Below are positions 52,166 to 57,999 of a DNA stretch of 64,000 bases, in pieces. This stretch comes from a virus, in the IMG/VR virus record IMGVR_UViG_3300044617_002200, positions 19,406-83,405 of that record; one strand, 5' to 3'. A model generated the notes under the pieces. That model worked only from the letters and a program-made list of their open reading frames with translations. It did no database searches and had not been told where the DNA came from. A program made the position numbers and the translations under genes. Position 1 is the stretch's first letter; each line of letters starts with the position of its first letter.

Positions 52166-52429
52166 ATGAAAAAACTAATACAAAACATCAAACGCAAGGT
52201 CATTCTTATCTCATTCTGTATCAATTTGATGCTATGCTTTGCTTCATGTGCATACTTTAGCGCGGCAGAAACTAAAATGCGAGAAGTTCGTGATATTCAA
52301 CGAGATGCAAAAGAAGTTCTTGACACGCCTGATCTTACTGGTTGGAGCATTGATGAATTAGAGGATGCTGTCAATAAAGACATTAAAACTTTAGAAAAGG
52401 CGTATAAACAGAGAGGGGGAAAAATATGA
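52166..52429 (+). CDS. Putative small lipoprotein
   Basis: 87 residues from ATG 52166 (MKKLIQNIKRKVILISF...). Basic N-terminus, hydrophobic stretch, then CFASCAYF with a lipobox-like FASC, so acylation is likely. The rest is helical and charged (REVRDIQRDAKEVLDT...). An upstream in-frame ATG at 52112 would bury the signal. Envelope protein of unknown function, perhaps a superinfection or lysis regulator. Confidence 0.55.
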   Translation: MKKLIQNIKRKVILISFCINLMLCFASCAYFSAAETKMREVRDIQRDAKEVLDTPDLTGWSIDELEDAVNKDIKTLEKAYKQRGGKI

Positions 52430-52456
52430 ATACTCGCTAACGCAAAGCTCTCGTAA

Positions 52457-52504
52457 TCAATGGGTTGCGAGAGCGCGCCCCCCCCGCCCGACGCAACTCA
52501 TTGA
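52457..52504. repeat. C-rich hairpin repeat 5
   Basis: Best formed stem: TCAATGGGTTGCG pairs with CGCAACTCATTGA around core GCGCGCCCCCCCC. Confidence 0.78.
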
Positions 52505-52690
52505 AATACAATAACTTATGCAAAAGTTAAAGTTTTGAAATTAAAAAACTTATATCGCAAACCGCTTTCGTTCAATTATTTGCGGCTTTCAAGATTCTTA
52601 TTTGTCTATTTAGTATTTTACTATTTCACTATTTGTCGCTCGATTGGCACGGAACTTGCTTGCAAAAAAATAATTTTTTTGTAAAAAAAC

Positions 52691-52720
52691 TTGTCCTCAC
52701 GAAAAAAAATGAGATAATAA
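52691..52720 (+). promoter_or_regulatory. Leaderless-type promoter for 52727 gene
   Basis: TTGTCC, 18-nt spacer, TAATAA, 6 nt, ATG. A weaker -10 than the others. Confidence 0.45.
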
Positions 52721-52726
52721 AAAACG

Positions 52727-53401
52727 ATGAAACTCCTATCTGCTAACAACACCAAAATCAAAAAAGGCGAGAAACTTGGATGGCGCACTCTCGGGTTGTC
52801 GCTTGCTCCTGCTAATCTGTCCGGCAAACAACTTTGCCCTCATCGCTCTGCTGGCTGTGAAGCGGCTTGCCTCAATACTTCTGGAATGGGGGCTTTCTCG
52901 AATGTTCAAGAGGCACGAATTAAAAAAGCAAAACTGCTGATTGAAAACCGCGCTGTTTTTCTTGCTCAACTCGAAAAAGAGCTTGTCAATCTAAACAAAC
53001 GCGCTGGCAAAGGAAATCAAACCGCCGTGCGTCTTAATGTGCTTTCCGATCTTCCTTGGCATAATTTGATTGACATGGAAAAATTTCCAAACCTCAAATT
53101 TTATGATTACACGCCAAACCCTGCGCGAATGATTCAATTCCTGCGCGGGGAACTTCCTGCAAATTATCACTTGACATTTTCTCGCAAGGAAAGCAATCAA
53201 GCGCAAGTTCAACTAATCTCCAGCATGGGCGGCAATGTAGCCGTTGTTTTTGACAATCTCCCGGAAACCTATCTCGGCAAGCCTGTTATAGATGGAGATG
53301 AAACCGATTTGCGTTTTCTTGACCCTAAAAATGTAGTAATTGGCTTAAAAGCAAAGGGTAAAGCCAAAAAAGATTATTCTGGATTTGTTGTCAAAATCTG
53401 A
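52727..53401 (+). CDS. GP88-like protein with CX5CX3C motif
   Basis: 224 residues. Residues 37-48 (CPHRSAGCEAAC) followed by LNTSG match the Cys-rich motif of phage proteins related to mycobacteriophage gene product 88 and similar DUFs, which may bind a metal or iron-sulfur centre. The C-terminal half is an alpha/beta fold (FPNLKFYDYTPNPARM, LTFSRKES). Function unknown; widespread in phages and mobile elements. Confidence 0.68.
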   Translation: MKLLSANNTKIKKGEKLGWRTLGLSLAPANLSGKQLCPHRSAGCEAACLNTSGMGAFSNVQEARIKKAKLLIENRAVFLAQLEKELVNLNKRAGKGNQTAVRLNVLSDLPWHNLIDMEKFPNLKFYDYTPNPARMIQFLRGELPANYHLTFSRKESNQAQVQLISSMGGNVAVVFDNLPETYLGKPVIDGDETDLRFLDPKNVVIGLKAKGKAKKDYSGFVVKI

Positions 53402-53412
53402 TACGATATGGC

Positions 53413-53481
53413 ATGGAAACATGGATAACGCTTTTATGTATAGCATTGGTTTTCTTTGCTTTAATCAAATCAAAAAAATAA
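53413..53481 (+). CDS. Very small membrane peptide (22 aa)
   Basis: METWITLLCIALVFFALIKSKK: one hydrophobic helix with basic C-terminal end. Fits the pattern of hydrophobic mini-genes in this region but is weak alone. Confidence 0.3.
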   Translation: METWITLLCIALVFFALIKSKK

Positions 53482-53549
53482 TGCGATAAGAAAAAAATAG
53501 TTGGCACGATTCTTGCTTGTGTCTCGCGTTTAAGTAAACCACTAAACGC

Positions 53550-53595
53550 CAACGACTTGCGGCGGGCCGCCTCCCGCGCAAAAGCAAGTTCTTGA
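53550..53595. repeat. C-rich hairpin repeat 6
   Basis: Arms CGACTTGC and GCAAGTTCTTG around core GGGCCGCCTCCCGCGC. Confidence 0.72.
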
Positions 53596-53730
53596 AAGAG
53601 AATGACTTATGTAAAATGCATTAGCAAGAACCATGCCAAGATTCAAACCATATCTAGTATGGCAAGCCATATTGAGTATGGTTGGCACGATACCTGCTAT
53701 AAAAAAAATTCAAAAATAAAAAAATAATTG

Positions 53731-53759
53731 TTGCGCTTCAACAAGGGCTGTGATAAATT
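53731..53759 (+). promoter_or_regulatory. Leaderless-type promoter for 53766 gene
   Basis: TTGCGC, 17-nt spacer ending TGTGA, TAAATT, 6 nt, ATG. Confidence 0.6.
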
Positions 53760-53765
53760 TTAATC

Positions 53766-53957
53766 ATGCTGAACACAATGACTATTGAACTCGATGATTT
53801 CATCACTCATTCTCATTCAGACGAATTTTCTTCCGAATGGGAGGAACAACAAAAAATTCTGAAAGCCTGTGCCTATGAGGCATGGCTTGACGAACAAGAA
53901 AGAAAATACTGGGAAAATCTTTCGCTAAAAAGTGAAGGTTTCTCTTGCACACACTAA
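53766..53957 (+). CDS. Small acidic helical protein (63 aa)
   Basis: 63 residues (MLNTMTIELDDFITHSHSDE...), acidic with an amphipathic helix (EEQQKILKACAYEAWLDEQE). No family recognised. Leaderless promoter. Confidence 0.55.
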   Translation: MLNTMTIELDDFITHSHSDEFSSEWEEQQKILKACAYEAWLDEQERKYWENLSLKSEGFSCTH

Positions 53958-53981
53958 AACAAAACACTAATATCACCACTT

Positions 53982-54527
53982 ATGAAAAAAGCCAACATCA
54001 TCATCAGCACATACGGAAACGGAATCGCGGTCGGACTCCAAGGAACTAAGGATCAGATCGAACAATCTTTCAACCGCTTTTTTAATTGGGGCGCGGCGGC
54101 TCCAAATATAACATTCATGCGCTCAAACGAGGATTGCGAAACCAATATCGGTGACATGGGCGATTCTTACTTGCATGAAATTTTCGATGGTTTTTGCTAC
54201 TTCCTTTCTACTGAACAAGATATGATCAAAGCTCTTGCAAGTGAATATCTTTTTAACTGGCAAGATACTTCTATATCAAAACAATACAAAGGCGTTCGCA
54301 ATAACAAAAAAATTGCTGGATTAAAATTCCGAGAAGATGCCCAAAATGCTGCTCGCGAAGAGTTTAACAGCTACACTAAAGAAAACTTTATGCTTTACAA
54401 TAAATCAGAGTCACCCCTTTTCAAAGTCTCTGATGGAGGCGCGCCTTCATATGACTCATCATCAATGACTTTTGGAGAAGTCGCAAGAACTTATGGATAC
54501 AAAAGCCGATTAGCTCCAGCAGTATAA
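53982..54527 (+). CDS. Hypothetical accessory protein (181 aa)
   Basis: 181 residues (MKKANIIISTYGNGIAVGLQ...), ordinary composition, mixed fold with aromatic-rich middle (FDGFCYFLSTEQDMIK). No motif. It is the last protein gene before the tRNA region. It has an ordinary position relative to its neighbour (24 nt gap). Confidence 0.55.
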   Translation: MKKANIIISTYGNGIAVGLQGTKDQIEQSFNRFFNWGAAAPNITFMRSNEDCETNIGDMGDSYLHEIFDGFCYFLSTEQDMIKALASEYLFNWQDTSISKQYKGVRNNKKIAGLKFREDAQNAAREEFNSYTKENFMLYNKSESPLFKVSDGGAPSYDSSSMTFGEVARTYGYKSRLAPAV

Positions 54528-54620
54528 GCTGGCACGATAATTGCTAGGCTGGCGAGTGCGTAGCGCGGACCAGCCTGGCACGCTTTTTGCTTACAGTTTT
54601 TAAAGCAAATGATTGAATAT

Positions 54621-54667
54621 CAATGACTTGCAAAAGTTGGGCCACCCCCGCGCACGCAACTCTTTGA
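54621..54667. repeat. C-rich hairpin repeat 7
   Basis: Arms CAATGACTTGC and GCAACTCTTTG around a shorter C5 core. Confidence 0.68.
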
Positions 54668-54738
54668 AAGCAAACAAGTTATGACTTGAAATCACAAAAT
54701 GTGATTTTCACAATACTTTGGCGTTCATCTTGTTATAC

Positions 54739-54763
54739 AACTGGTCGAAATTTGCGACCAGTT
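54739..54763. repeat. Inverted repeat AACTGGTCG
   Basis: Perfect 9-bp arms around AAATTTG; flanked by direct TTATACAA copies. Could be an operator or an RNA hairpin. Confidence 0.6.
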
Positions 54764-54856
54764 ATACAAAACACATATTTGCTTATTATTAGATTCTTAT
54801 TTGGTCACGAATACGTTCCTATTTGATTTTAAATCTTTTAGCAATTCTAAAAACAA

Positions 54857-54885
54857 TTGACATTTTATAAAAATTAATTTATATT
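54857..54885 (+). promoter_or_regulatory. Sigma-70 promoter for tRNA-Lys
   Basis: TTGACA, 17-nt spacer, TATATT, then 13 nt to the tRNA. Near-perfect consensus. Confidence 0.7.
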
Positions 54886-54898
54886 AAACATATATTTG

Positions 54899-54973
54899 GG
54901 GTTGGTAGCTCAATGGTAGAGCAGTGCCCTTTTAAGGCATTGGTTCTGGGTTCGAGTCCCAGTCAACCCACCA
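54899..54973 (+). tRNA. tRNA-Lys(TTT)
   Basis: Standard cloverleaf: acceptor GGGTTGG, anticodon loop CTTTTAA (anticodon TTT), T-arm GGTTCGAGTCC, discriminator A and encoded CCA at 54971-54973. Confidence 0.92.
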
Positions 54974-54974
54974 T

Positions 54975-54991
54975 AGCAAGATTCATGCCAA
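54975..54991 (-). promoter_or_regulatory. Leftward sigma-54-like box after tRNA-Lys
   Basis: Reads TTGGCATGAATCTTGCT on the minus strand, directly next to the tRNA 3' end, so its leftward transcript would be antisense to the tRNA. Confidence 0.4.
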
Positions 54992-55028
54992 TTTTTTTTT
55001 CATAAAAATTATTTTTTGAAAAAATCTA

Positions 55029-55057
55029 TTGACTCGATATTCAAGATAGACTACTAT
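55029..55057 (+). promoter_or_regulatory. Sigma-70 promoter for 55067 gene
   Basis: TTGACT, 17-nt spacer, TACTAT, then 9 nt (including GAGG) and ATG. Confidence 0.6.
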
Positions 55058-55066
55058 GAGGTTGTC

Positions 55067-55315
55067 ATGAAAAACATCATCAATCAAATCAAACTCGCAG
55101 TTGCTGATTCCAAACTTGGTTCATTTATGAATCCCGTGTATGATCTGAAATACTGCCGAGAAGACGGAGTGGTCAAGAATTATTCTACCTCTCGTCCCTT
55201 TGACAAATTTAACGATGGTTTCGTAGCTTATTCTTTCGGAAACGGCATTCGACGCTTTCGTTTTGATCGAATCCTTGACCGCAGGGTGAGAACCTTGTTT
55301 GCAAAAAATGCTTGA
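55067..55315 (+). CDS. WYL-like small phage protein
   Basis: 82 residues from ATG 55067. The C-terminal part (DGVVKNYSTSRPFDK...GNGIRRFRFDRILD) resembles the beta-barrel of WYL-type domains with the typical RxFRxDRI end. WYL domains bind nucleic acids or act as ligand sensors. An in-frame ATG at 55016 lies upstream of the promoter -35, so it is rejected. Confidence 0.52.
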   Translation: MKNIINQIKLAVADSKLGSFMNPVYDLKYCREDGVVKNYSTSRPFDKFNDGFVAYSFGNGIRRFRFDRILDRRVRTLFAKNA

Positions 55316-55344
55316 CCTCGATTGAAAATTTGTGTAAAAAATAG

Positions 55345-55480
55345 TTTGTAGGAGCGGGTTGGTTCCCGATGAACCAATAGGCAGGTGTGTCACTTGCGAA
55401 ACAAAATCGGAAACCTTAAGTCTCTACCAAAGGTAGGAACTCCATAGAGGTTTGACCGCTGAACCAGCAATGCAAATCAG
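55345..55480 (+). ncRNA. Putative structured RNA 1
   Basis: No ORF of note. Strong nested stems: TTGGTTC-5-GAACCAA, GCAGGTG-TGT-CACTTGC, AAACCT...AGGTTT enclosing CTACC/GGTAG, and CCGCTGA...TCAGCGG. Reads as a folded RNA, but the class is not recognised. It does not match tmRNA, RNase P or a group I intron by the motifs I could check. Confidence 0.4.
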
Positions 55481-55511
55481 CGGTAATGATCTTTGAAAAT
55501 TTTAATATATG

Positions 55512-55584
55512 GTCGTCGGCTGAAGTGCAAGCGTCTGATTGGATCACCAGAGGGCACAATAATGCCGAGTTAACACGGCCACCT
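55512..55584 (+). ncRNA. tRNA-like 73-nt element
   Basis: 73 nt whose ends GGTCGTC and GGCCACC pair in 6 of 7 positions, with a TCTG/CAGA stem inside, but no standard T-loop. The size and end pairing look tRNA-like, but it would not be a working tRNA by normal rules. Confidence 0.3.
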
Positions 55585-55592
55585 TTTAGTAT

Positions 55593-55662
55593 GCGATTTA
55601 GCTCAAATAGTAGAGTCCTGCATAGTAGGCAGGAGGCTATCGGTGCAATTCCGATAATCGCA
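55593..55662 (+). tRNA. Degenerate tRNA-like element
   Basis: Acceptor GCGATTT/AATCGC, D-arm with AGCTC/GAG, anticodon stem CCTGC/GCAGG with loop ATAGTAG (would read AGT), T-arm ATCGG-TGCAATT-CCGAT whose loop lacks the standard TTC. No CCA. Probably a decayed or unusual tRNA. Confidence 0.45.
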
Positions 55663-55668
55663 GAAAAG

Positions 55669-55742
55669 TAACTCGTGGTGTAACCGCAAGCATCCTGCGC
55701 ATGAACGCGGGGGTGAGGGTTAAAGTCCCTCCGAGTTATCCA
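55669..55742 (+). tRNA. Unusual tRNA-like element with CCA
   Basis: Acceptor TAACTCG/CGAGTTA, T-arm GAGGG-TTAAAGT-CCCTC and an encoded CCA after a T, but the anticodon arm has a CTGCG/CGCGG stem with a 6-nt loop (or 8 nt with a shifted stem), so the anticodon cannot be read reliably. Confidence 0.4.
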
Positions 55743-55752
55743 ATTTTAGCTT

Positions 55753-55818
55753 GCTAGGGGACAAGAGGCTCCATGCCTCGTCCTGTAAGTGCGTAGCGCG
55801 ACAAAGGCTTACCCTAGC
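55753..55818 (+). ncRNA. Three-way-junction RNA with GTGCGTAGCGCG
   Basis: Outer stem GCTAGGG/CCCTAGC encloses hairpins GAC-AAGAGGC..GCCTC-GTC and GTAAG..CTTAC; the second contains GTGCGTAGCGCG, which also occurs in the 54546-54576 hairpin. A structured RNA of unknown class. Confidence 0.45.
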
Positions 55819-56010
55819 GTGGCTAGTTTTTTTGGTAAATAGAGTAGTAATACCTATTCCGGTGCCTCGAAAGCGGGGCGGTGCTTAATAAGGTGTTTCG
55901 AGAATATACACAGCCGCCTACCATTCATTTTCATAGAAACTAAAAAATAGTTAAAAGAATACTTGATGTATAGTGTAATTTATAGGTATCGCAATTTGCG
56001 ATACCAAAAC
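55819..56010. other. AT-rich spacer with palindrome
   Basis: No gene. A GC-rich short stretch (about 55830-55925, GGTGCC...GGGGCGGTGC) may fold. A perfect palindrome of 10-bp arms, GGTATCGCAA/TTGCGATACC, lies at 55985-56005 just before tRNA-Met. Confidence 0.4.
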
Positions 56011-56086
56011 TGCGATGGGCTAGGCCAGGTGGTCTGATGTGTCTCATAAGCACATAAACTGGGTTCGAGTCCCAGCGTCGCTACCA
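56011..56086 (+). tRNA. tRNA-Met(CAT)
   Basis: Anticodon stem TGTGT/GCACA, loop CTCATAA (anticodon CAT), T-arm GGGTTCGAGTCCC and encoded CCA at 56084-56086. The acceptor stem has one mismatch at its first position. Could also be a CAT-Ile2 type; the modification is not readable. Confidence 0.8.
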
Positions 56087-56169
56087 ATTTGGGGTAAACA
56101 TTAAACCGAGCCGCGACCCAAATACAGGGTGTTTATTCCAGAAGCGTCGCGGGTAAACGCTTCTACTTT
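56087..56169. other. Short structured gap between tRNAs
   Basis: 83 nt with no gene. ATTTGGG pairs with CCCAAAT, and GAAGCGT pairs with ACGCTTC near the end. It may be a leader or processing spacer of the tRNA transcript. Confidence 0.35.
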
Positions 56170-56241
56170 TGAAGTATAGCTCAATGGTAGAGCGGGGCGC
56201 TGTTAACGCCTAGGTTGTAGGTTCGAGTCCTACTACTTCAG
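56170..56241 (+). tRNA. tRNA-Asn(GTT)
   Basis: Acceptor TGAAGTA/TACTTCA, anticodon loop CTGTTAA (GTT), T-arm GTAGGTTCGAGTCCTAC. No encoded CCA. Confidence 0.9.
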
Positions 56242-56251
56242 TATTTATATG

Positions 56252-56323
56252 TGGCTCGTGGTGTAGCGGCTAGCATTACTCACTGTGACTGAGTCGGGAC
56301 GGGTTCAAATCCCGTCGAGCCAA
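56252..56323 (+). tRNA. tRNA-His(GTG)
   Basis: Acceptor TGGCTCG/CGAGCCA, anticodon stem ACTCA/TGAGT with loop CTGTGAC (GTG), T-arm GACGGGTTCAAATCCCGTC. A G lies at position -1. No encoded CCA. Confidence 0.9.
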
Positions 56324-56326
56324 TAC

Positions 56327-56400
56327 GCGGAATTAGTTTAATGGTAGAACTGGACTCTTCCAAAGTCAGGACGAGGGTTCGATTCCCTCATTCCGCACCA
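56327..56400 (+). tRNA. tRNA-Gly(TCC)
   Basis: Acceptor GCGGAAT/ATTCCGC, loop CTTCCAA (TCC), T-arm GAGGGTTCGATTCCCTC, encoded CCA at 56398-56400. One mismatch in the anticodon stem. Confidence 0.9.
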
Positions 56401-56401
56401 T

Positions 56402-56474
56402 ACCGAGATAGCATAATTGGTAGTGCAACAGAATTTGGATCTGTCGGTTGATCGTTCGAGTCGATCTCTCGGTG
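56402..56474 (+). tRNA. tRNA-Gln(TTG)
   Basis: Acceptor ACCGAGA/TCTCGGT, anticodon stem ACAGA/TCTGT with loop ATTTGGA (TTG), T-arm GATCGTTCGAGTCGATC. No encoded CCA. Confidence 0.9.
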
Positions 56475-56486
56475 CTTTTAATTTTT

Positions 56487-56585
56487 GCCGGTGTAGCTCA
56501 GCGGTAGAGCAGCAACCCACTCATGGTGAAGGACCTAATGCCGTGGGATAAAAGCAAGCCGTTGGTTCGAATCCAACCACTGGTT
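56487..56585 (+). tRNA. Anomalous tRNA-like gene, about 99 nt
   Basis: Acceptor GCCGGTG/CACTGGT, normal D-arm GCTC...GAGC and a normal T-arm GTTGGTTCGAATCCAAC, but the region between is about 50 nt and no standard anticodon arm can be drawn. A CCCAC/GTGGG stem would carry a 22-nt loop containing CAT. Either an insertion interrupts a tRNA, or it is a non-canonical tRNA-like RNA; the anticodon is undetermined. Confidence 0.5.
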
Positions 56586-56614
56586 CTCTGTAAATCTTTA
56601 TTAATAAGAGAGAT

Positions 56615-56652
56615 GCGAATGCAAGCCTGCCCGCCGCGCGCAAGTCTTTGAA
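56615..56652. repeat. C-rich hairpin repeat 8 (degenerate)
   Basis: Reduced core GCCCGCCGCGCG, right arm GCAAGTCTTTGAAAG. Confidence 0.55.
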
Positions 56653-56675
56653 AGAGAAGATCTTATCAAAATGGC

Positions 56676-56704
56676 TTGACAAAAAAATAAAAATTAATTA
56701 AAAT
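56676..56704 (+). promoter_or_regulatory. Leaderless-type promoter for 56710 gene
   Basis: TTGACA, 17-nt spacer, TAAAAT, 5 nt, ATG: the strongest -35 in the set. Confidence 0.65.
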
Positions 56705-56709
56705 TCGGC

Positions 56710-56844
56710 ATGAAGATTAAAACTTTTTATCTTATTATTAGCACCCCGAAGGTTCAGAAAACCATGCCCAAGCCTTGTCGTCCTATTTCAAAAAAAGGTT
56801 ACTCTCGAAAAATAAAACACAAAAATCTTCTTGCATTGGACTAA
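56710..56844 (+). CDS. Small basic protein (44 aa)
   Basis: 44 residues (MKIKTFYLIISTPKVQKTM...), rich in Lys. Leaderless promoter immediately upstream. No family recognised. The next gene's promoter lies inside its final codons. Confidence 0.5.
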   Translation: MKIKTFYLIISTPKVQKTMPKPCRPISKKGYSRKIKHKNLLALD

Positions 56845-56859
56845 AAAATCAGCTATCTT
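56831..56859 (+). promoter_or_regulatory. Leaderless-type promoter for 56867 gene
   Basis: TTGCAT, 17-nt spacer, TATCTT, 7 nt, ATG; overlaps the end of the previous gene. Confidence 0.6.
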
Positions 56860-56866
56860 AATAAAG

Positions 56867-57556
56867 ATGATCACCACTAACATCACCACGGAAAATATCG
56901 TTGCACCATTTATTCTCGCTCCAGTCGAGAGTTTTTTTGCGTCTATCACCGATTCTGAACGCACTTTTCAAACAGACTACTGGAAGGAAGTTTCTCCAGA
57001 AAATGATTCCGAATGTTTTCGGAGATTTTTGTTTGCGTATTGTAGCGTTCATACTACTTGGGAATCGAATATCAAAGCATACAATCTTATCAAGAATTGG
57101 TGGGAGTGGATCAATCAATGGGATGAATTAGAGAACCGCATCAAACAAAGCGGGGCGGGTCTTTATAGAAATCGTGTTCGTTTCATCAAAGATTTTTGTG
57201 CCAAGTTTTGGGCGAACCCTTGCTTTTATACCAAGCAGACAGAAAACGAATCTTGGACTGATTTTCGCAATCGCATTGAGAAAGCAATTCTCGGTCTTGG
57301 TATGGCAAAATCCAGCTTTGCAATCGAAATGATGTATCCTACAATCGGTCAAGTTTTTTGTGCCGATACTCATATGTTTCAACTCTATGGTTGTAATCAA
57401 ACCAAAGATTCTAAAAAATACCAAGACATCGAGAAACATTGGGTTCGTATGTCTTTCGAGTATGAAATCTCTCCATACATTGCTCGTTGCATTTTCTGGG
57501 ACAGAAAACAAAAGCAAGAAAATTCTCGCTACTGGTCGTATGTTTTGGAAAAATAA
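56867..57556 (+). CDS. Putative helix-hairpin-helix DNA glycosylase-like protein
   Basis: 229 residues from ATG 56867 (MITTNITTENIVAPF...). The core AILGLGMAKSSFAIEMMYPT...VFCADTHMFQLYG is reminiscent of the helix-hairpin-helix and catalytic Asp region of endonuclease III-type glycosylases (G-x-G-x-K-x-S/T-A plus D-T-H). The Gly pattern of the hairpin is weak. Base-excision or nick activity is possible; I am not sure of the family. Confidence 0.5.
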   Translation: MITTNITTENIVAPFILAPVESFFASITDSERTFQTDYWKEVSPENDSECFRRFLFAYCSVHTTWESNIKAYNLIKNWWEWINQWDELENRIKQSGAGLYRNRVRFIKDFCAKFWANPCFYTKQTENESWTDFRNRIEKAILGLGMAKSSFAIEMMYPTIGQVFCADTHMFQLYGCNQTKDSKKYQDIEKHWVRMSFEYEISPYIARCIFWDRKQKQENSRYWSYVLEK

Positions 57557-57559
57557 TCC

Positions 57560-57588
57560 TTGAATTTAAAATCAAAAAAATATATTCT
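57560..57588 (+). promoter_or_regulatory. Leaderless-type promoter for 57595 gene
   Basis: TTGAAT, 17-nt spacer, TATTCT, 6 nt, ATG. Confidence 0.6.
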
Positions 57589-57594
57589 TTCAAT

Positions 57595-57789
57595 ATGATC
57601 ATCACACGCAAATCACCATTCAGCGGTAAAATTAACAAGATGGATATCAATGTCACAGCGGGTCAAATTGTCCGTTGGGAAATGGGAGAGTTGATTCAAA
57701 ATGCCATGCCGAATTTAACCCCATCAGAACGCGAGTTCATTAAAACTGGGATAACTGATGAAGAATGGCAAGCAGCTTGTGGTGAATAA
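57595..57789 (+). CDS. Conserved small protein of unknown function (64 aa)
   Basis: 64 residues. The pattern RKSPFSGKINKMDINVT, QIVRWEMGELIQNAMPNL and SEREFIKTGITDEEWQ resembles a small protein found widely in phages and bacteria, whose function is not known. Start fixed by the promoter spacing. Confidence 0.65.
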   Translation: MIITRKSPFSGKINKMDINVTAGQIVRWEMGELIQNAMPNLTPSEREFIKTGITDEEWQAACGE

Positions 57790-57822
57790 TATAAACAAAC
57801 AAAACAAACAAACAAAAAACAT

Positions 57823-57999
57823 ATGAAAATAATCGAAGGCGCAATCTATAAATATAATGATGAACTCGTCCGCTTGCGTAAGCGAGTCGGAATCATGGCT
57901 GTCTTGTCTCGTCGCAAGAAAGCAGGGTTTATTGGTGTTACTAGCAAGCTTGAAAAGGTCAATAAGAAACAGGTAGCTAAATTTCTAGGACACACATGA
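57823..57999 (+). CDS. Small basic protein (58 aa)
   Basis: 58 residues from ATG 57823 (MKIIEGAIYKYNDELVRLRK...), with short strands and basic patches such as RLRKRVG and SRRKKAGFIG, resembling a small SH3-like nucleic-acid-binding fold. Function unknown. Confidence 0.5.
   Translation: MKIIEGAIYKYNDELVRLRKRVGIMAVLSRRKKAGFIGVTSKLEKVNKKQVAKFLGHT

Larger units (their letters stand above)
52430..52726 (+). promoter_or_regulatory. Compound regulatory module 6 (reduced)
   Basis: Gap with C-rich hairpin (52457-52504), a rightward sigma-54-like box (52644-52660, TTGGCACG-N4-TTGCT), long A/T runs and a sigma-70-like promoter for the next gene. The palindromes and leftward box are absent. The section 52510-52640 is plain AT-rich DNA with no motif I recognise. 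Confidence 0.5.
53482..53765 (+). promoter_or_regulatory. Compound regulatory module 7
   Basis: Rightward sigma-54-like box (53501-53517), C-rich hairpin (53550-53595), leftward box (53623-53639), palindromes CCATAT-N3-GTATGG and CCATAT-N3-GTATGG separated by 4 nt, second rightward box (53682-53698, CTGC variant), A-tract, leaderless promoter. Confidence 0.6.
54528..54898. other. Gene-free gap with hairpins and promoter boxes
   Basis: Contains two sigma-54-like boxes (54529-54545 and 54575-54591, both CTGGCACG-N4-TTGCT) with a hairpin between them (54546-54576, arms AGGCTGG/CCAGCCT, inner GTGCGTAGCGCG), C-rich hairpin 7 (54621-54667), a small palindrome (54689-54707), a strong AACTGGTCG/CGACCAGTT hairpin (54739-54763) and a sigma-70 promoter at 54857-54885 for the tRNA. 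Confidence 0.5.
56586..56709 (+). promoter_or_regulatory. Regulatory gap with hairpin repeat 8 and leaderless promoter
   Basis: The degenerate C-rich hairpin (56615-56652) is followed by the usual TTGAAAG...TTAT flank and a strong sigma-70 promoter. No sigma-54-like box or palindrome here. Confidence 0.5.

Noticed and set aside
55593-55662. A normal tRNA-Thr(AGT)
   Set aside because: The T-loop is TGCAATT with no normal TTC, no CCA, and an AGT anticodon is rare in bacteria and phages. Kept only as a degenerate element.
55345-55925. A tmRNA, RNase P RNA or group I intron in the structured region
   Set aside because: I looked for the conserved blocks of these RNAs and none was present. The stems are instead unclassified.
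56338-56520. A minus-strand 60-residue frame across tRNA-Gly and tRNA-Gln
   Set aside because: It lies on the antisense of two clear tRNA genes.
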